A DNA stretch of 64,000 nucleotides from NCBI GenBank assembly GCA_964490705.1, contig CAZBCG010000013.1:14104-78103 (forward strand). Direction: 5' to 3'. Made by a program: the position numbers and the translations under genes. Below the pieces are notes generated by a model that worked only from the letters and a program-made list of their open reading frames with translations, ran no database searches and had not been told where the DNA came from. This document shows, piece after piece, positions 33,589 through 41,795 of the stretch (position 1 is the stretch's first letter; the number at the start of each line of letters is the position of its first letter). Source of the stretch: Fodinibius sp964490705 (GTDB lineage: Bacteria; Bacteroidota; Rhodothermia; Balneolales; Balneolaceae).

Positions 33589-33625
33589 ACCAACGCTTTG
33601 ACGAGATTGGCGCCAAAGCGTTGGT
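33589..33625. promoter_or_regulatory. Strong intercistronic hairpin between DUF4856 and imelysin genes
   Basis: ACCAACGCTTTG and CAAAGCGTTGGT form a 12-bp perfect stem with a 13-base loop. On the transcribed strand it is followed by TTATTTATTA rather than a clean T run, so it may be a partial terminator or an mRNA-stabilising element that sets unequal expression of the two genes. Confidence 0.65.
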
Positions 33626-33642
33626 CACGATTGAAATAAAGT

Positions 33643-34794
33643 TTACAGCTCGTTTTGGACGTCTTCGAGTGCAGGATAAATGTCTACGAGCGTTGATTTG
33701 GCGTTGTTCAATCCTTCGGAATCAACATTCCAGAAGTTGCCGTTGTCGCCGAAATCCGTTTCCTGAATTTGTGTGAGCTGCTCCAGTGTGATTGCGCGGC
33801 GGGGGCTGTACTTAAGAGCGTTGGCAAAAGCCCAGGCCTCAGAAAGCGTGTGGAATGCTTCGCCTTGTTCACTATTGCTGAGGTTCGTCAGCGTAGCATT
33901 GATGTAATGAATGGTTGTTGCTGCAGCAAGCAGCTCCAGGTTTTCATAAAGCACATCAACCTGTTCGTTGAGTGCGTCCTGATTTTTATTCACAATAGCA
34001 GTACGGCCCTGGATATAGGCATCCATCAGGATATCATTGAAGCCGAGCTGATCGTCGGAACCATTGGAATAATCGGCCCAGAATTTTGCTTCGTCGGCTC
34101 GCTCTTCAGGCCAGTTTGATTCAAAATCGACAGGGGCACCAAAGTATCCGAATGCTTCATCGAAGTGATGTTCTTTGGTAGTGTAGTTAGTTCCTTCTTC
34201 TACTTCGCTGTTATTTACTTCGGGACCAATGCGATCATCAGTCAAATAGACATTGAAAATTTGATGATAGAATACCGAGCCCATCAATCCTTTTTCAACA
34301 AGCTGGCCGAATTCGCGTCCATTGGCACTTACCAGGATGTCATCACCGTCTTGTCGTTCAATCAATCCCGCTACGCCATTGGTTGCACGAACGCCGTTAT
34401 TTCCGTTTTCACTGGCTGATGCAGCCTGAGCAAAGAGATTTTCATATACTTCGTTGTCGAGATCGTTGGGGAATGTTTTGTTTCTCAGCTGACGATCAGA
34501 AGTGAACGAAAAGTTTCCGCCGCCGTCACCGCCGGCATTTTCAAACATGTCGAGCAGTGCTTGTTCAGAAAGCAATTCGCCATTGTCACCACGCCCCATA
34601 TATGCATCAATTTCTCCGAGCATCATCAGGCGATCGGTTTGGCCGGGATAGGCTACGGATGATTCTCCGTTTCGGGAAAATTCATAATTTTCGGGAGCGT
34701 CGATATTACCATCATCATTGCTGATGTCGCAAGAAAGGGTGAAAAAGATTAGCGCAACGGCTAATCCACTGTTTAGCAGGTCATTAAACTTCAT
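33643..34794 (-). CDS. DUF4856 lipoprotein
   Basis: About 383 residues from MKFNDLLNSG. A lipoprotein signal with lipobox TLSC (Cys19) leads into the DUF4856 domain, recognisable by YEFSRNGESSVAYPGQTDRL, RLMMLGEIDAYM and the C-terminal SEAWAFANALKYSPRR. DUF4856 is found in Bacteroidota almost always with imelysin genes and is structurally imelysin-like by inference. The frame opens at ATG 34818, but ATG 34794 leaves a proper short n-region. It is the first gene of the four-gene iron-type operon, with a Fur-like box 50 bases upstream. A hairpin separates it from the imelysin gene. Confidence 0.92.
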   Translation of the reverse strand: MKFNDLLNSGLAVALIFFTLSCDISNDDGNIDAPENYEFSRNGESSVAYPGQTDRLMMLGEIDAYMGRGDNGELLSEQALLDMFENAGGDGGGNFSFTSDRQLRNKTFPNDLDNEVYENLFAQAASASENGNNGVRATNGVAGLIERQDGDDILVSANGREFGQLVEKGLMGSVFYHQIFNVYLTDDRIGPEVNNSEVEEGTNYTTKEHHFDEAFGYFGAPVDFESNWPEERADEAKFWADYSNGSDDQLGFNDILMDAYIQGRTAIVNKNQDALNEQVDVLYENLELLAAATTIHYINATLTNLSNSEQGEAFHTLSEAWAFANALKYSPRRAITLEQLTQIQETDFGDNGNFWNVDSEGLNNAKSTLVDIYPALEDVQNEL

Positions 34795-34844
34795 TAATTC
34801 TGTATTGTTAATTCGCATTTCGATTTTGAGGGGAAGTATAATAA

Positions 34845-34867
34845 TTATTTAGACTAATTATAAACAA
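34845..34867. promoter_or_regulatory. Candidate Fur-like operator of the DUF4856-imelysin-HTTM-TonB operon
   Basis: TTATTTAGACTAATTATAAA then CAA: 16 of 22 paired positions are symmetric about the centre, with TAGA-CTAAT-TATA halves. It lies 50 bases before the DUF4856 start, within the expected promoter region. Two similar boxes occur in the window, each near a heme or iron gene. Confidence 0.55.
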
Positions 34868-34959
34868 GGAGCAACTGTTTTTTTACTACTCACTGGGGAT
34901 TGGTCAGGTGATTAGTTGAGAGGTAGGGCTATTTTGGTTTGAAGGAAGCCAGAGAGGGA

Positions 34960-36471
34960 CTATTGGTTAGAATCCTCGCGATTAGAGAAGATGCTCATCA
35001 TTTGATTAAGCAGCCCGTTGCCAACCAACGATAGTTTTTCTTGCCGGCCGAGGGATAGAAAACGCAAAAAATTGCGGAGCTCAACAAGCAGATAGGGCGG
35101 GTTGGTCACGAGCGTATCATTGGCAATAATGTGATCCCAATCCAGTGGTTTGTCAAAGTTGATTCCATGGCTTTCCATCGTTTCTCTATAAAGATGCGCA
35201 ATGAGCCCATAGCCGATGGTTGTGGGATGAATGCCATCGAGACTAAAAATGCCGCCCTTGAAAACTTTCTCGGTTTCTTTATCTATGCGGATGTAATCGG
35301 TGCTCAGCTTGGGGTTGTGTTCATCTTCAACCAGATGCGCCGTCATGGGATTGTCTAACATTGCCTTCCGAAAATTATCGGGATAGGGGATACGCATCTC
35401 CCCGCCCAGTCGTCGCCGGGCAATACCGCTGACATACCGATTCAGCGGCACGGTAATCCATCCGTATTCGCGTGCTACATCGCGGATAATGGTGTTATAC
35501 TCATCCACATACTGATCCAGCGAAATGGCTTGTTCTTTGGTAAGGTGCGGATGGGTATCGGGATGGAAATCTTCATCCCACACCCAAAAGCGGGTGTAAT
35601 AATCGAAGTAGCCAGTGTGACCTTCGCGCGATTTGTCGGCATTGACGCCGCGCGTAACCGGCGGAATGGTGACGTAGGGAATGGTTTGTGTGATAATCCG
35701 CTGGGCTCCAATCTGACTTACTCTTTCGGCCAGCTTGCGAAATTCTTGCTCGAAATGTTCGGGTCGATACACCGTGTAATCTCGCTCCGAGGGGAGTTTT
35801 TCAAGATCTTTCTGTTCTGAAAGAATAAACTTTAGATCAGAGACTGCACCGATAATATTGTTGTGTCCCGTACTCACAATAAGATTTTCGATGCCGCCGT
35901 GCTGCTGTAAATAATTGACATTATCGAGCAGGGTATGATTTTCGAATGTCGATCCCAATGAGGGATTCAGCACCAGCCGGGCCGTCACATACATGGCGTG
36001 GTCGGGCAGCATGTCAAAAATGGAATAGGTTTCCGGCTGGTTTTCAATATGCTCGCGGCTGTTTTGTTCGGTCACCATCCAGGCGTCGTTCATTGAAAAC
36101 CCCCACACCGACTGATTGTGATACGGCATAGACCGTTGTCGATGGAGTGGTTTTACTTTGCCTTCCCAGTATCGCTTTACGCGTTTGAGTGTTGAGTACA
36201 GGTGGCTGATGGCTGGCAGATATTCATGCCATTCAATGGAGTTGCCAAACTCGTCGGACATACCCCGCGTGAGCACTTCCAGGTTTAAGGGGATTCCCGC
36301 CTGTGCGGTGAATAAAGGTTGATCAAAATCGGGAGCGGGCTCCCAGCAATTGCGTAAAAAATTTGGGAAACTGAGGTCTGTTCGATAGATGCCGCCGTTT
36401 TGAAATCCCTGGCTGACGCTGTCTCCTAAGACCACAATTTTATGTTTGGGGGATGAATTTGTCTTGCTCAC
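34960..36471 (-). CDS. SGNH/GDSL-family hydrolase
   Basis: 503 residues with GDSL block I VVLGDSVSQGF (near 14-24), a block III-like STGHNNIIGAV near 217, and the catalytic Asp-His block DGIHPTTIGYG near 425. This makes it a serine esterase/lipase or acyltransferase-type enzyme. The start is GTG at 36471; no ATG gives the block I serine near the amino end. There is no obvious signal peptide. At about 500 residues it is longer than classical SGNH enzymes (200-350), with a large insertion between blocks I and III. Substrate unknown. It stands alone between the iron operon and divergent plus-strand genes. Confidence 0.9.
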   Translation of the reverse strand: MSKTNSSPKHKIVVLGDSVSQGFQNGGIYRTDLSFPNFLRNCWEPAPDFDQPLFTAQAGIPLNLEVLTRGMSDEFGNSIEWHEYLPAISHLYSTLKRVKRYWEGKVKPLHRQRSMPYHNQSVWGFSMNDAWMVTEQNSREHIENQPETYSIFDMLPDHAMYVTARLVLNPSLGSTFENHTLLDNVNYLQQHGGIENLIVSTGHNNIIGAVSDLKFILSEQKDLEKLPSERDYTVYRPEHFEQEFRKLAERVSQIGAQRIITQTIPYVTIPPVTRGVNADKSREGHTGYFDYYTRFWVWDEDFHPDTHPHLTKEQAISLDQYVDEYNTIIRDVAREYGWITVPLNRYVSGIARRRLGGEMRIPYPDNFRKAMLDNPMTAHLVEDEHNPKLSTDYIRIDKETEKVFKGGIFSLDGIHPTTIGYGLIAHLYRETMESHGINFDKPLDWDHIIANDTLVTNPPYLLVELRNFLRFLSLGRQEKLSLVGNGLLNQMMSIFSNREDSNQ

Positions 36472-36576
36472 AATTGTGTTAAAGCCTGACCGTAGGTTCT
36501 AATTTGTGATTAAACTTCCTGAGAATATGTCGTATCTTAAAGCGCATTTTTCATTCAATCAGAATGTAGTAAAAGG

Positions 36577-36948
36577 ATGAGCAAAATAGAAAACAATCGG
36601 CTGGCTCAGTTTCGCAAAGAGCGCGAAGAAGCTAACGAAAAGATTTTTGATCTCGATCACCTGGGCATCAAACGATTTTTTAATCTCGATAATAATACGT
36701 ACAAAGATGGTGCACTGCCCACACAGACCAAAGAGCTGCTGGGATTGGTGGCCTCAACTGTGTTGCGCTGCAACGATTGTATCGATTATCACCTGGAGCA
36801 GTGCGCCAAGTCGGGTTCATCCAAAGATGAAATTGTGGATGCACTGAATGTGGCCCTGATCGTGGGTGGCAGTATCGTCATTCCGCATCTGCGTCACGCT
36901 GTGGATACAATGGAGATCCTCGAAGAAGAGGGCACTCTCGACTCATAA
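36577..36948 (+). CDS. Carboxymuconolactone decarboxylase/AhpD-like protein
   Basis: 123 residues, all-helical. The AhpD-type CxxCxxxH motif is CNDCIDYH (near 66-73), preceded by KELLGLVASTVLRC and followed by GSSKDEIVDALNVALIVGGS. AhpD-like proteins use the Cys pair for peroxide reduction with a partner. A purine-rich AAAAGG lies directly ahead of the ATG. The next gene, an outer-membrane barrel, starts 11 bases after the stop, so the two are likely co-transcribed despite unrelated functions. Confidence 0.93.
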   Translation: MSKIENNRLAQFRKEREEANEKIFDLDHLGIKRFFNLDNNTYKDGALPTQTKELLGLVASTVLRCNDCIDYHLEQCAKSGSSKDEIVDALNVALIVGGSIVIPHLRHAVDTMEILEEEGTLDS

Positions 36949-36959
36949 TTCATCCTATT

Positions 36960-38102
36960 TTGTTGCGCAATACGGTTCTCATATCTTTTTTTCTGTTGCT
37001 TTTTACCGGATCTTCAGCTGCCCAGATGTTGGGCAAGCAGGTGGGGCCGGATTCCCTTTCCAGTGCTCTCATCCCGGCTGCAGGATATAATTCGAACGAA
37101 GGCGTTATTTTAGGCGCTATCTACAATCGGTATGATTATCAGGGTACGGTTAAGCCGTTTAAGAATTATCTGGAATCCTCGGCCATCGTATCCACAAAAG
37201 GATTTATAGAGGTGCAGGCCCGGTACGAGCAAACCCGAAGTTTTGGTCGCAATATCCGTTCTGTAGCAGAAATCTTTTTCTATCGATACAATACGGATGT
37301 GTTTTTCGGCATCGGAAATAATACATCTTTTTCGGACAGTCGCTGGGATAATGAGTATTATTTTTTCAGGTCGGTAAACCTAGGGTTGCAGTACAGTCTT
37401 CGAACTCCTCTCTATGAAGAGGCCGACAGCCAGCTCGATTTTCAGGCTGGAATCAGCACTGAATATTATATCCCGGATGAGAAAAAACAGGAGTCGTCAT
37501 TTGCCCAGTTGCAGCCCAATGGATACAGGGGCGGCTGGGCTAATAATGTAAGCGCAGGTTTTGTTTGGGAGAACAGGAACAGCGAATTTGATCCCACGAA
37601 GGGTAATCGTGCAGAACTTAAAATTCGTTTTGCGCCGGATCTTATCAGCCGTTATGCCTTTACGACGGCCAGTATCGAACTTCGGCAGTATTTTCAATTG
37701 TTTAACTGGCTGACCGTAGCAAATAAACTCGAGGCGCGCCATGCCGAGGGAAGTGTACCGTACTGGGAGTTGTCCACGCTGGGAAACTCATCAACGCTGC
37801 GCGGCTACCCGTTGAATCGGTTTGCGGGCAATAGTTCGCTGGCCTACACGCTCGAACTCCGTAGCTGGATTGTCGAATTTCCGGAGTTGTACAATTTAAA
37901 GTTTGGCGCACAGTTTTTTACTGATACCGGTCGCGTATTTACCGGCGCGGATACCATGGACGATCTGTTTCGCGGATACAAACAGACCGTTGGAGTTGGC
38001 GGAGCGATGTCCATTTTTAACTCCGATTTTATTATGCGCGGCGAAATTGGATTTTCTGAGGATGTCAGCAGTATTTATGTGGGTGTGGGATATTTGTTTT
38101 AA
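36960..38102 (+). CDS. Omp85/BamA-type outer-membrane barrel protein
   Basis: 380 residues. A signal peptide (MLRNTVLISFFLLLFTGSSA) is followed by a short linker and a beta-barrel of the surface-antigen (D15) type. The characteristic loop-6 motif is seen as STLRGYPLNRF near 278. The barrel strands continue to the final aromatic GVGYLF. No POTRA domain precedes the barrel, so this is a stand-alone barrel, unlike BamA or TamA. The start is TTG at 36960, the only start giving a full signal peptide. It may export or translocate lipids or proteins; the function is unknown. Confidence 0.88.
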   Translation: MLRNTVLISFFLLLFTGSSAAQMLGKQVGPDSLSSALIPAAGYNSNEGVILGAIYNRYDYQGTVKPFKNYLESSAIVSTKGFIEVQARYEQTRSFGRNIRSVAEIFFYRYNTDVFFGIGNNTSFSDSRWDNEYYFFRSVNLGLQYSLRTPLYEEADSQLDFQAGISTEYYIPDEKKQESSFAQLQPNGYRGGWANNVSAGFVWENRNSEFDPTKGNRAELKIRFAPDLISRYAFTTASIELRQYFQLFNWLTVANKLEARHAEGSVPYWELSTLGNSSTLRGYPLNRFAGNSSLAYTLELRSWIVEFPELYNLKFGAQFFTDTGRVFTGADTMDDLFRGYKQTVGVGGAMSIFNSDFIMRGEIGFSEDVSSIYVGVGYLF

Positions 38103-38130
38103 CAGAAAAACTTGAATTCAGATACTTACT

Positions 38131-38874
38131 ATGAGTCGATCAGTACTACTTACAGCTGCAACGGAAGATACCGAAGTGTTGCGGTCAAATCTCGAAGAAC
38201 AGCAGCTTACACTCCTGCATTATCCACTGGAGCGGTATGAGCCCGTTGAGGATAATACGGAGATTCTTGACACGCTGGAGCTGCTCGATGAGTTTGAAAA
38301 TATTGTCCACGGCAGCAAGCGTAATGCGCAGTTTTTTGTGGATGTGGTCAAGGAATACGACAAACTCGATGCGGCGCGTAACCAGCTCAATTTGGCGCTG
38401 AATCAGCATACGGCGGATTATCTGGAAGAGCACGGCATTCCGGCGGTACACCCGCACTCCGATGGAAAGGCCATTGACCTGCTGGAGTTTATGCTTCGGA
38501 TCAAGCATATCGGCGAAACGCTGTATCCCTGCGGAGATAAAACAGCTGAAGATCTGCCCGGACTGCTCCGTGAGTTGGATGTCCCGGTTGAGGAGCTAGT
38601 ACTGTTTACACTTGAGGGACCCGAAGAGCTGAAACTGCAAGAATATCAGAAAGAAATTGCCGCGCACGATCCCGCTATAGCGGTGTTTCATTCCCGCCGC
38701 TCGGTAAATCGAATGTTGGCTGCTTTTCCCAATCTCAATTATGAGGATGCACATATCATTTCCGGCGACCAGGCCGTGACTGATAAGCTTGGCAAAGAAG
38801 ATATCGACGTCGATACTCAGGCCGAAGGCAGCTGGGCATCCATCGAAGAGATTGTTTTGGATGTGCTGAATTAA
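38131..38874 (+). CDS. Second uroporphyrinogen-III synthase-like (HemD-like) protein
   Basis: 247 residues with the HemD two-lobe pattern: SVLLTAATEDTEVLRSNLEE at the start, LDEFENIVHGSKRNAQFF near 51, then HTADYLEEHGIPAV, LYPCGDKTAEDLPGLLREL near 135, EELVLFTLE, and IAVFHSRRSVNRMLAAF near 187. The true hemD in the heme operon is at 14557-15294. This copy lacks the VTRP start and lies far from heme genes, between an outer-membrane barrel and mutS2. It may be a diverged paralogue or a redundant synthase; fold assignment is by pattern, so moderately sure. Confidence 0.75.
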   Translation: MSRSVLLTAATEDTEVLRSNLEEQQLTLLHYPLERYEPVEDNTEILDTLELLDEFENIVHGSKRNAQFFVDVVKEYDKLDAARNQLNLALNQHTADYLEEHGIPAVHPHSDGKAIDLLEFMLRIKHIGETLYPCGDKTAEDLPGLLRELDVPVEELVLFTLEGPEELKLQEYQKEIAAHDPAIAVFHSRRSVNRMLAAFPNLNYEDAHIISGDQAVTDKLGKEDIDVDTQAEGSWASIEEIVLDVLN

Positions 38875-38933
38875 TTGCAAACGGGAGTATAACTCCCTTT
38901 TAGCTAGGGGTCGAGGAAAGGGTACATAGCGCT

Positions 38934-38957
38934 ATGAGTAGCGTCCACGCTACTCAT
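38934..38957. repeat. Family E palindrome, copy 2
   Basis: Arms ATGAGT and ACTCAT enclose the core AGCGTCCACGCT. Confidence 0.85.
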
Positions 38958-39003
38958 AAATTTCAAGTTTCACTCTGACATTGAAACTCAAGTTTTTTAA
39001 CAT

Positions 39004-39027
39004 GTTTCAAGCGTGGACGCTTGAAAC
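39004..39027. repeat. Family E palindrome, copy 3
   Basis: Arms GTTTCA and TGAAAC enclose AGCGTGGACGCT, the core in reverse orientation. Confidence 0.85.
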
Positions 39028-39117
39028 AGCCGGGTAATGCTTTAACCGAACTTTTCGTGATGTAACTAGCCGTGTCACAAGTGTTAAAGAGTAAATTCGT
39101 TTTTTCGTATCAGTAAA

Positions 39118-39139
39118 GATCTGTGTCAATCTGCGGCTA
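39118..39139. repeat. Family B right-arm fragment
   Basis: GATCTGTGTCAATCTGCGGC matches the right halves of the hemD and hemE family B copies; no left half is present. Confidence 0.55.
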
Positions 39140-39156
39140 ATATTATTTGAACTTTT

Positions 39157-39181
39157 GGATGCAACGCAGAGCATTGCATCC
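39157..39181. repeat. Family E-like palindrome, copy 4
   Basis: GGATGCAACGC and GCATTGCATCC enclose AGA; arms pair, and the core is degenerate. Confidence 0.6.
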
Positions 39182-39200
39182 AGATTTAGAAATATCAAGC

Positions 39201-39225
39201 TTAAATAAGCGTCCACGTTATTTAA
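39201..39225. repeat. Family E palindrome, copy 5, overlapping the mutS2 stop
   Basis: TTAAATAAGCG, TCC and ACGTTATTTAA: arms TTAAAT/ATTTAA enclose AAGCGTCCACGTT. The mutS2 stop codon (minus strand TAA) and last lysine codon lie in its right arm. Confidence 0.8.
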
Positions 39226-41620
39226 AGTAAACTATCGTACAGCCCGCTCCGCCCTGCTGGATGGGCGCTATCTCGTAGCTTTTTACTTCCTTGCGTTGAT
39301 CCAAATATTCGTGCACCAGCTTTTTTAGGATGCCTTCGCCCTTGCCGTGGACAATTTGCACTTCACTGCGTCCCGATGCAACGGCATTGTCGATATAGTG
39401 TTGCACCTCTTTCATCGCTTCGTTGCCGCGCATTCCGCGAATACTCAGTTGCGGTTTCACAACCTTGTATCGGCTACCGCCCTCAAAATTAACTTTCACT
39501 TTTTGTTCTTTCTTACGGCTCCCGGCATCTTCCACTTTAACTAAATTCTTATACTTTGTCTTGAGGCGTAATCCGCCCGCAGAAACCACTGCTTTACTGC
39601 CGTTAACCTCCTTGAGTTCGCCCGTGGTGTTGGCATCCTGCAGGCGCACCAAATCCCCGACTTCCGGCTGTTCATCCGCATCCTGATAACGCTGTTCTTG
39701 CTGATCTTCCAGCTCTTGCAATTCTTCATCAACCTGCCGGCGATGTTCCTCTACTTCTTTTCGAGCTTCTTTGATCGTCTCATCATCTTTTTGTCCCTGT
39801 TCAACGATGCGCTGCACGGCCTCTTCGATCTTCTTATTGGCCGAATCCATGATGGCCTTTGCCTCATTGAGTGCTTTTTCGCGAATCTGTTCTTTTTCTT
39901 TTTCGATGGCCGAGCGTTTTTCTTCATACCGGTGACGCTCCTTTTCGGTGTTAGCCTTAAGCTTGTCGTACTTCTGCTTGAGCTCTTCGGCCTCCTGACT
40001 TTTTGTTTCGAGTTCAGAGATCAGCGTTTCCATATCGCCCTTGGCTTCGCCCAGCAGCACGCGCGCTTTGTCGAGCAGTTCATTTTGGAGTTTCATGCGC
40101 TCCGCAATTTCAAAGGCATAGCTGCTGCCCGGCACACCTTTTTTAAAGCGATAGGTCGGCGAAAGCGTATTCTGATCAAACTCCATGGAACCGTTTACGG
40201 CGTGCCGGTGATCGTGCGCAAAAACTTTTAGCGATCCGTGGTGCGTAGTGACCAGCACTTTGGCTTTTCGCTCCATCAGCAGTTCGATGAGAGACTGAAA
40301 CAGGGCACCGCCTTCTTCGGGGTCGGTTCCGGCCGCGGCCTCATCAATGAGCACGAGACTATGTTCATCCGAATTGTTGAGCGTGTGTTTCATCCATTCC
40401 AGCCGCGATGAAAACGTACTGAGGTCGTTTTCAATGGATTGATCGTCGCCCATATCTACAAAAATACCGTTGAAAATGGGGATCTCGGAGCTGTCGCGGG
40501 CGGGGATGGCAAATCCGGATTGAATCATCATCGAGCAAAGCCCCAGTGTTTTAAGTGCCACAGATTTTCCTCCGGCATTGGGACCGGTAATAACGAGGCA
40601 TCGCTCATTTTCATCCAGTTCCATATCCAGCGGTACCACTTCTTCCTGCTCCTCCTCGGGCAGCTCCCAGTTTTTGAGTAGCAATAATGGATTGTAGGCC
40701 TCTTTAATATACAGGTGCGATGTTTCCGAGATAACAGGCGTAAATCCATCCAGATCGATACTAAGTTGCGCCTTGGCGACAATGACATCAAAAGTCGTTA
40801 GGACGTCCAGATTCTGCTGAATGGCCTCTCGTTCGTTGCGGACGTGATTCGTAAGTTCGCGCAGAATGCGCTCAATTTCCTGCTGTTCTTCGGATTCCAG
40901 CTGACGAATCTCATTGTTGATATTCAGCGCCTCTACCGGTTCCAGATATACCGTCTGACCAGATAAGGATACATCATGCACAAAGCCCTGCACTTTGCGT
41001 TTGTATTCGGCCTGCACGGGAATCACCATGCGTCCACTGCGGATGGTTGCGCCTTCGTCTGACGTCATTCCCTGCTTCGACAGGCGACTCATTACCTTAT
41101 TGATGGTCGTCCGCAGATCGTTTTTTCGCTTGTTTATCTTTCGGCGAATCGACTGTAGTTCAGGACTGGCATCGTCCCGAAGTTCACCGTTTTCGGTAAG
41201 TACATTCTGCAAGGTTTCTTCGAGATCTTCCAGCGGAATAAGTCCGATTGAAATCTCCTTGAGTGCCGGGTAATGCTCTTCACGCTGTTCGATATACGAT
41301 TTGATGCGGCGTGCAGTAATGCTAAGCTCCAGGATTTCGACAAAGGCCTGCAATGAAATAATGCTATTTTGGGGACGCGCTTTGCTGAGATGGTCCTCTA
41401 CATCGTGCAAATTATGAAGCGGAAAGGCCGAATCGTTTTGGATAAGATCCATCATTTCGGCGGTTTGGCCAAGGCGCCGCTCGATGACATCGCGATCGGA
41501 GAATGGCATCATGGCGGCAAGTTTCTCTTTAGCCATCTTAGACCGCGCTTTTTTTACTGCCGCCGATCGTACCGACTCAAATCCAATTTTTACGCTCAGT
41601 CGTTCCGGAAATAGATGCAT
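39218..41620 (-). CDS. mutS2: Endonuclease MutS2
   Basis: 800 residues, the normal length. An N-terminal MutS III/IV-like clamp (1-320) leads to the ATPase with Walker A VITGPNAGGKS (343-353) and Walker B LVLIDEAAAGTDPEEG near 425. A long Glu/Lys coiled coil (about 520-650), a KOW/SH3-like linker, and a C-terminal Smr domain follow, with IRGMRGNEAM and HGKGEGILKK near 763. MutS2 lacks the mismatch-reading domain; it acts in recombination control and, in Bacillus, rescue of collided ribosomes. All motifs are intact. The stop codon sits inside a family E palindrome. Confidence 0.97.
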   Translation of the reverse strand: MHLFPERLSVKIGFESVRSAAVKKARSKMAKEKLAAMMPFSDRDVIERRLGQTAEMMDLIQNDSAFPLHNLHDVEDHLSKARPQNSIISLQAFVEILELSITARRIKSYIEQREEHYPALKEISIGLIPLEDLEETLQNVLTENGELRDDASPELQSIRRKINKRKNDLRTTINKVMSRLSKQGMTSDEGATIRSGRMVIPVQAEYKRKVQGFVHDVSLSGQTVYLEPVEALNINNEIRQLESEEQQEIERILRELTNHVRNEREAIQQNLDVLTTFDVIVAKAQLSIDLDGFTPVISETSHLYIKEAYNPLLLLKNWELPEEEQEEVVPLDMELDENERCLVITGPNAGGKSVALKTLGLCSMMIQSGFAIPARDSSEIPIFNGIFVDMGDDQSIENDLSTFSSRLEWMKHTLNNSDEHSLVLIDEAAAGTDPEEGGALFQSLIELLMERKAKVLVTTHHGSLKVFAHDHRHAVNGSMEFDQNTLSPTYRFKKGVPGSSYAFEIAERMKLQNELLDKARVLLGEAKGDMETLISELETKSQEAEELKQKYDKLKANTEKERHRYEEKRSAIEKEKEQIREKALNEAKAIMDSANKKIEEAVQRIVEQGQKDDETIKEARKEVEEHRRQVDEELQELEDQQEQRYQDADEQPEVGDLVRLQDANTTGELKEVNGSKAVVSAGGLRLKTKYKNLVKVEDAGSRKKEQKVKVNFEGGSRYKVVKPQLSIRGMRGNEAMKEVQHYIDNAVASGRSEVQIVHGKGEGILKKLVHEYLDQRKEVKSYEIAPIQQGGAGCTIVYFK

Positions 41621-41638
41621 ATGAGAATTTATATTTTA

Positions 41639-41687
41639 TGTCATCCTGTCCCGATCCCGAATGCTCGGGAGGGATCGGGATCTAAAT
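41639..41687. repeat. Family A-like repeat, copy 7
   Basis: ATGTCATCCTG then a TCCCGATCCCGA/TCGGGAGGGATCGGGA double hairpin ending GATCTAAAT. It keeps the family A ends with the CTGAA stem replaced by a CCCGATCC stem. It lies upstream of mutS2. Confidence 0.6.
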
Positions 41688-41795
41688 ATCAAAATACTCC
41701 CAAATATAAGCTTCTTTGGCCGGAAATGATGAATTTGAAAAGAGGAAAATAATTGTTAATTGAAGATGCAGAGTTTAAGGAAATAAATAGATGCT

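Larger units (their letters stand above)
38875..39217. other. Repeat-rich spacer between the HemD-like gene and mutS2
   Basis: A 343-base region between convergent genes with three family E palindromes, a family B right arm and a further palindrome that overlaps the mutS2 stop. No gene or clear terminator is seen. Confidence 0.7.
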
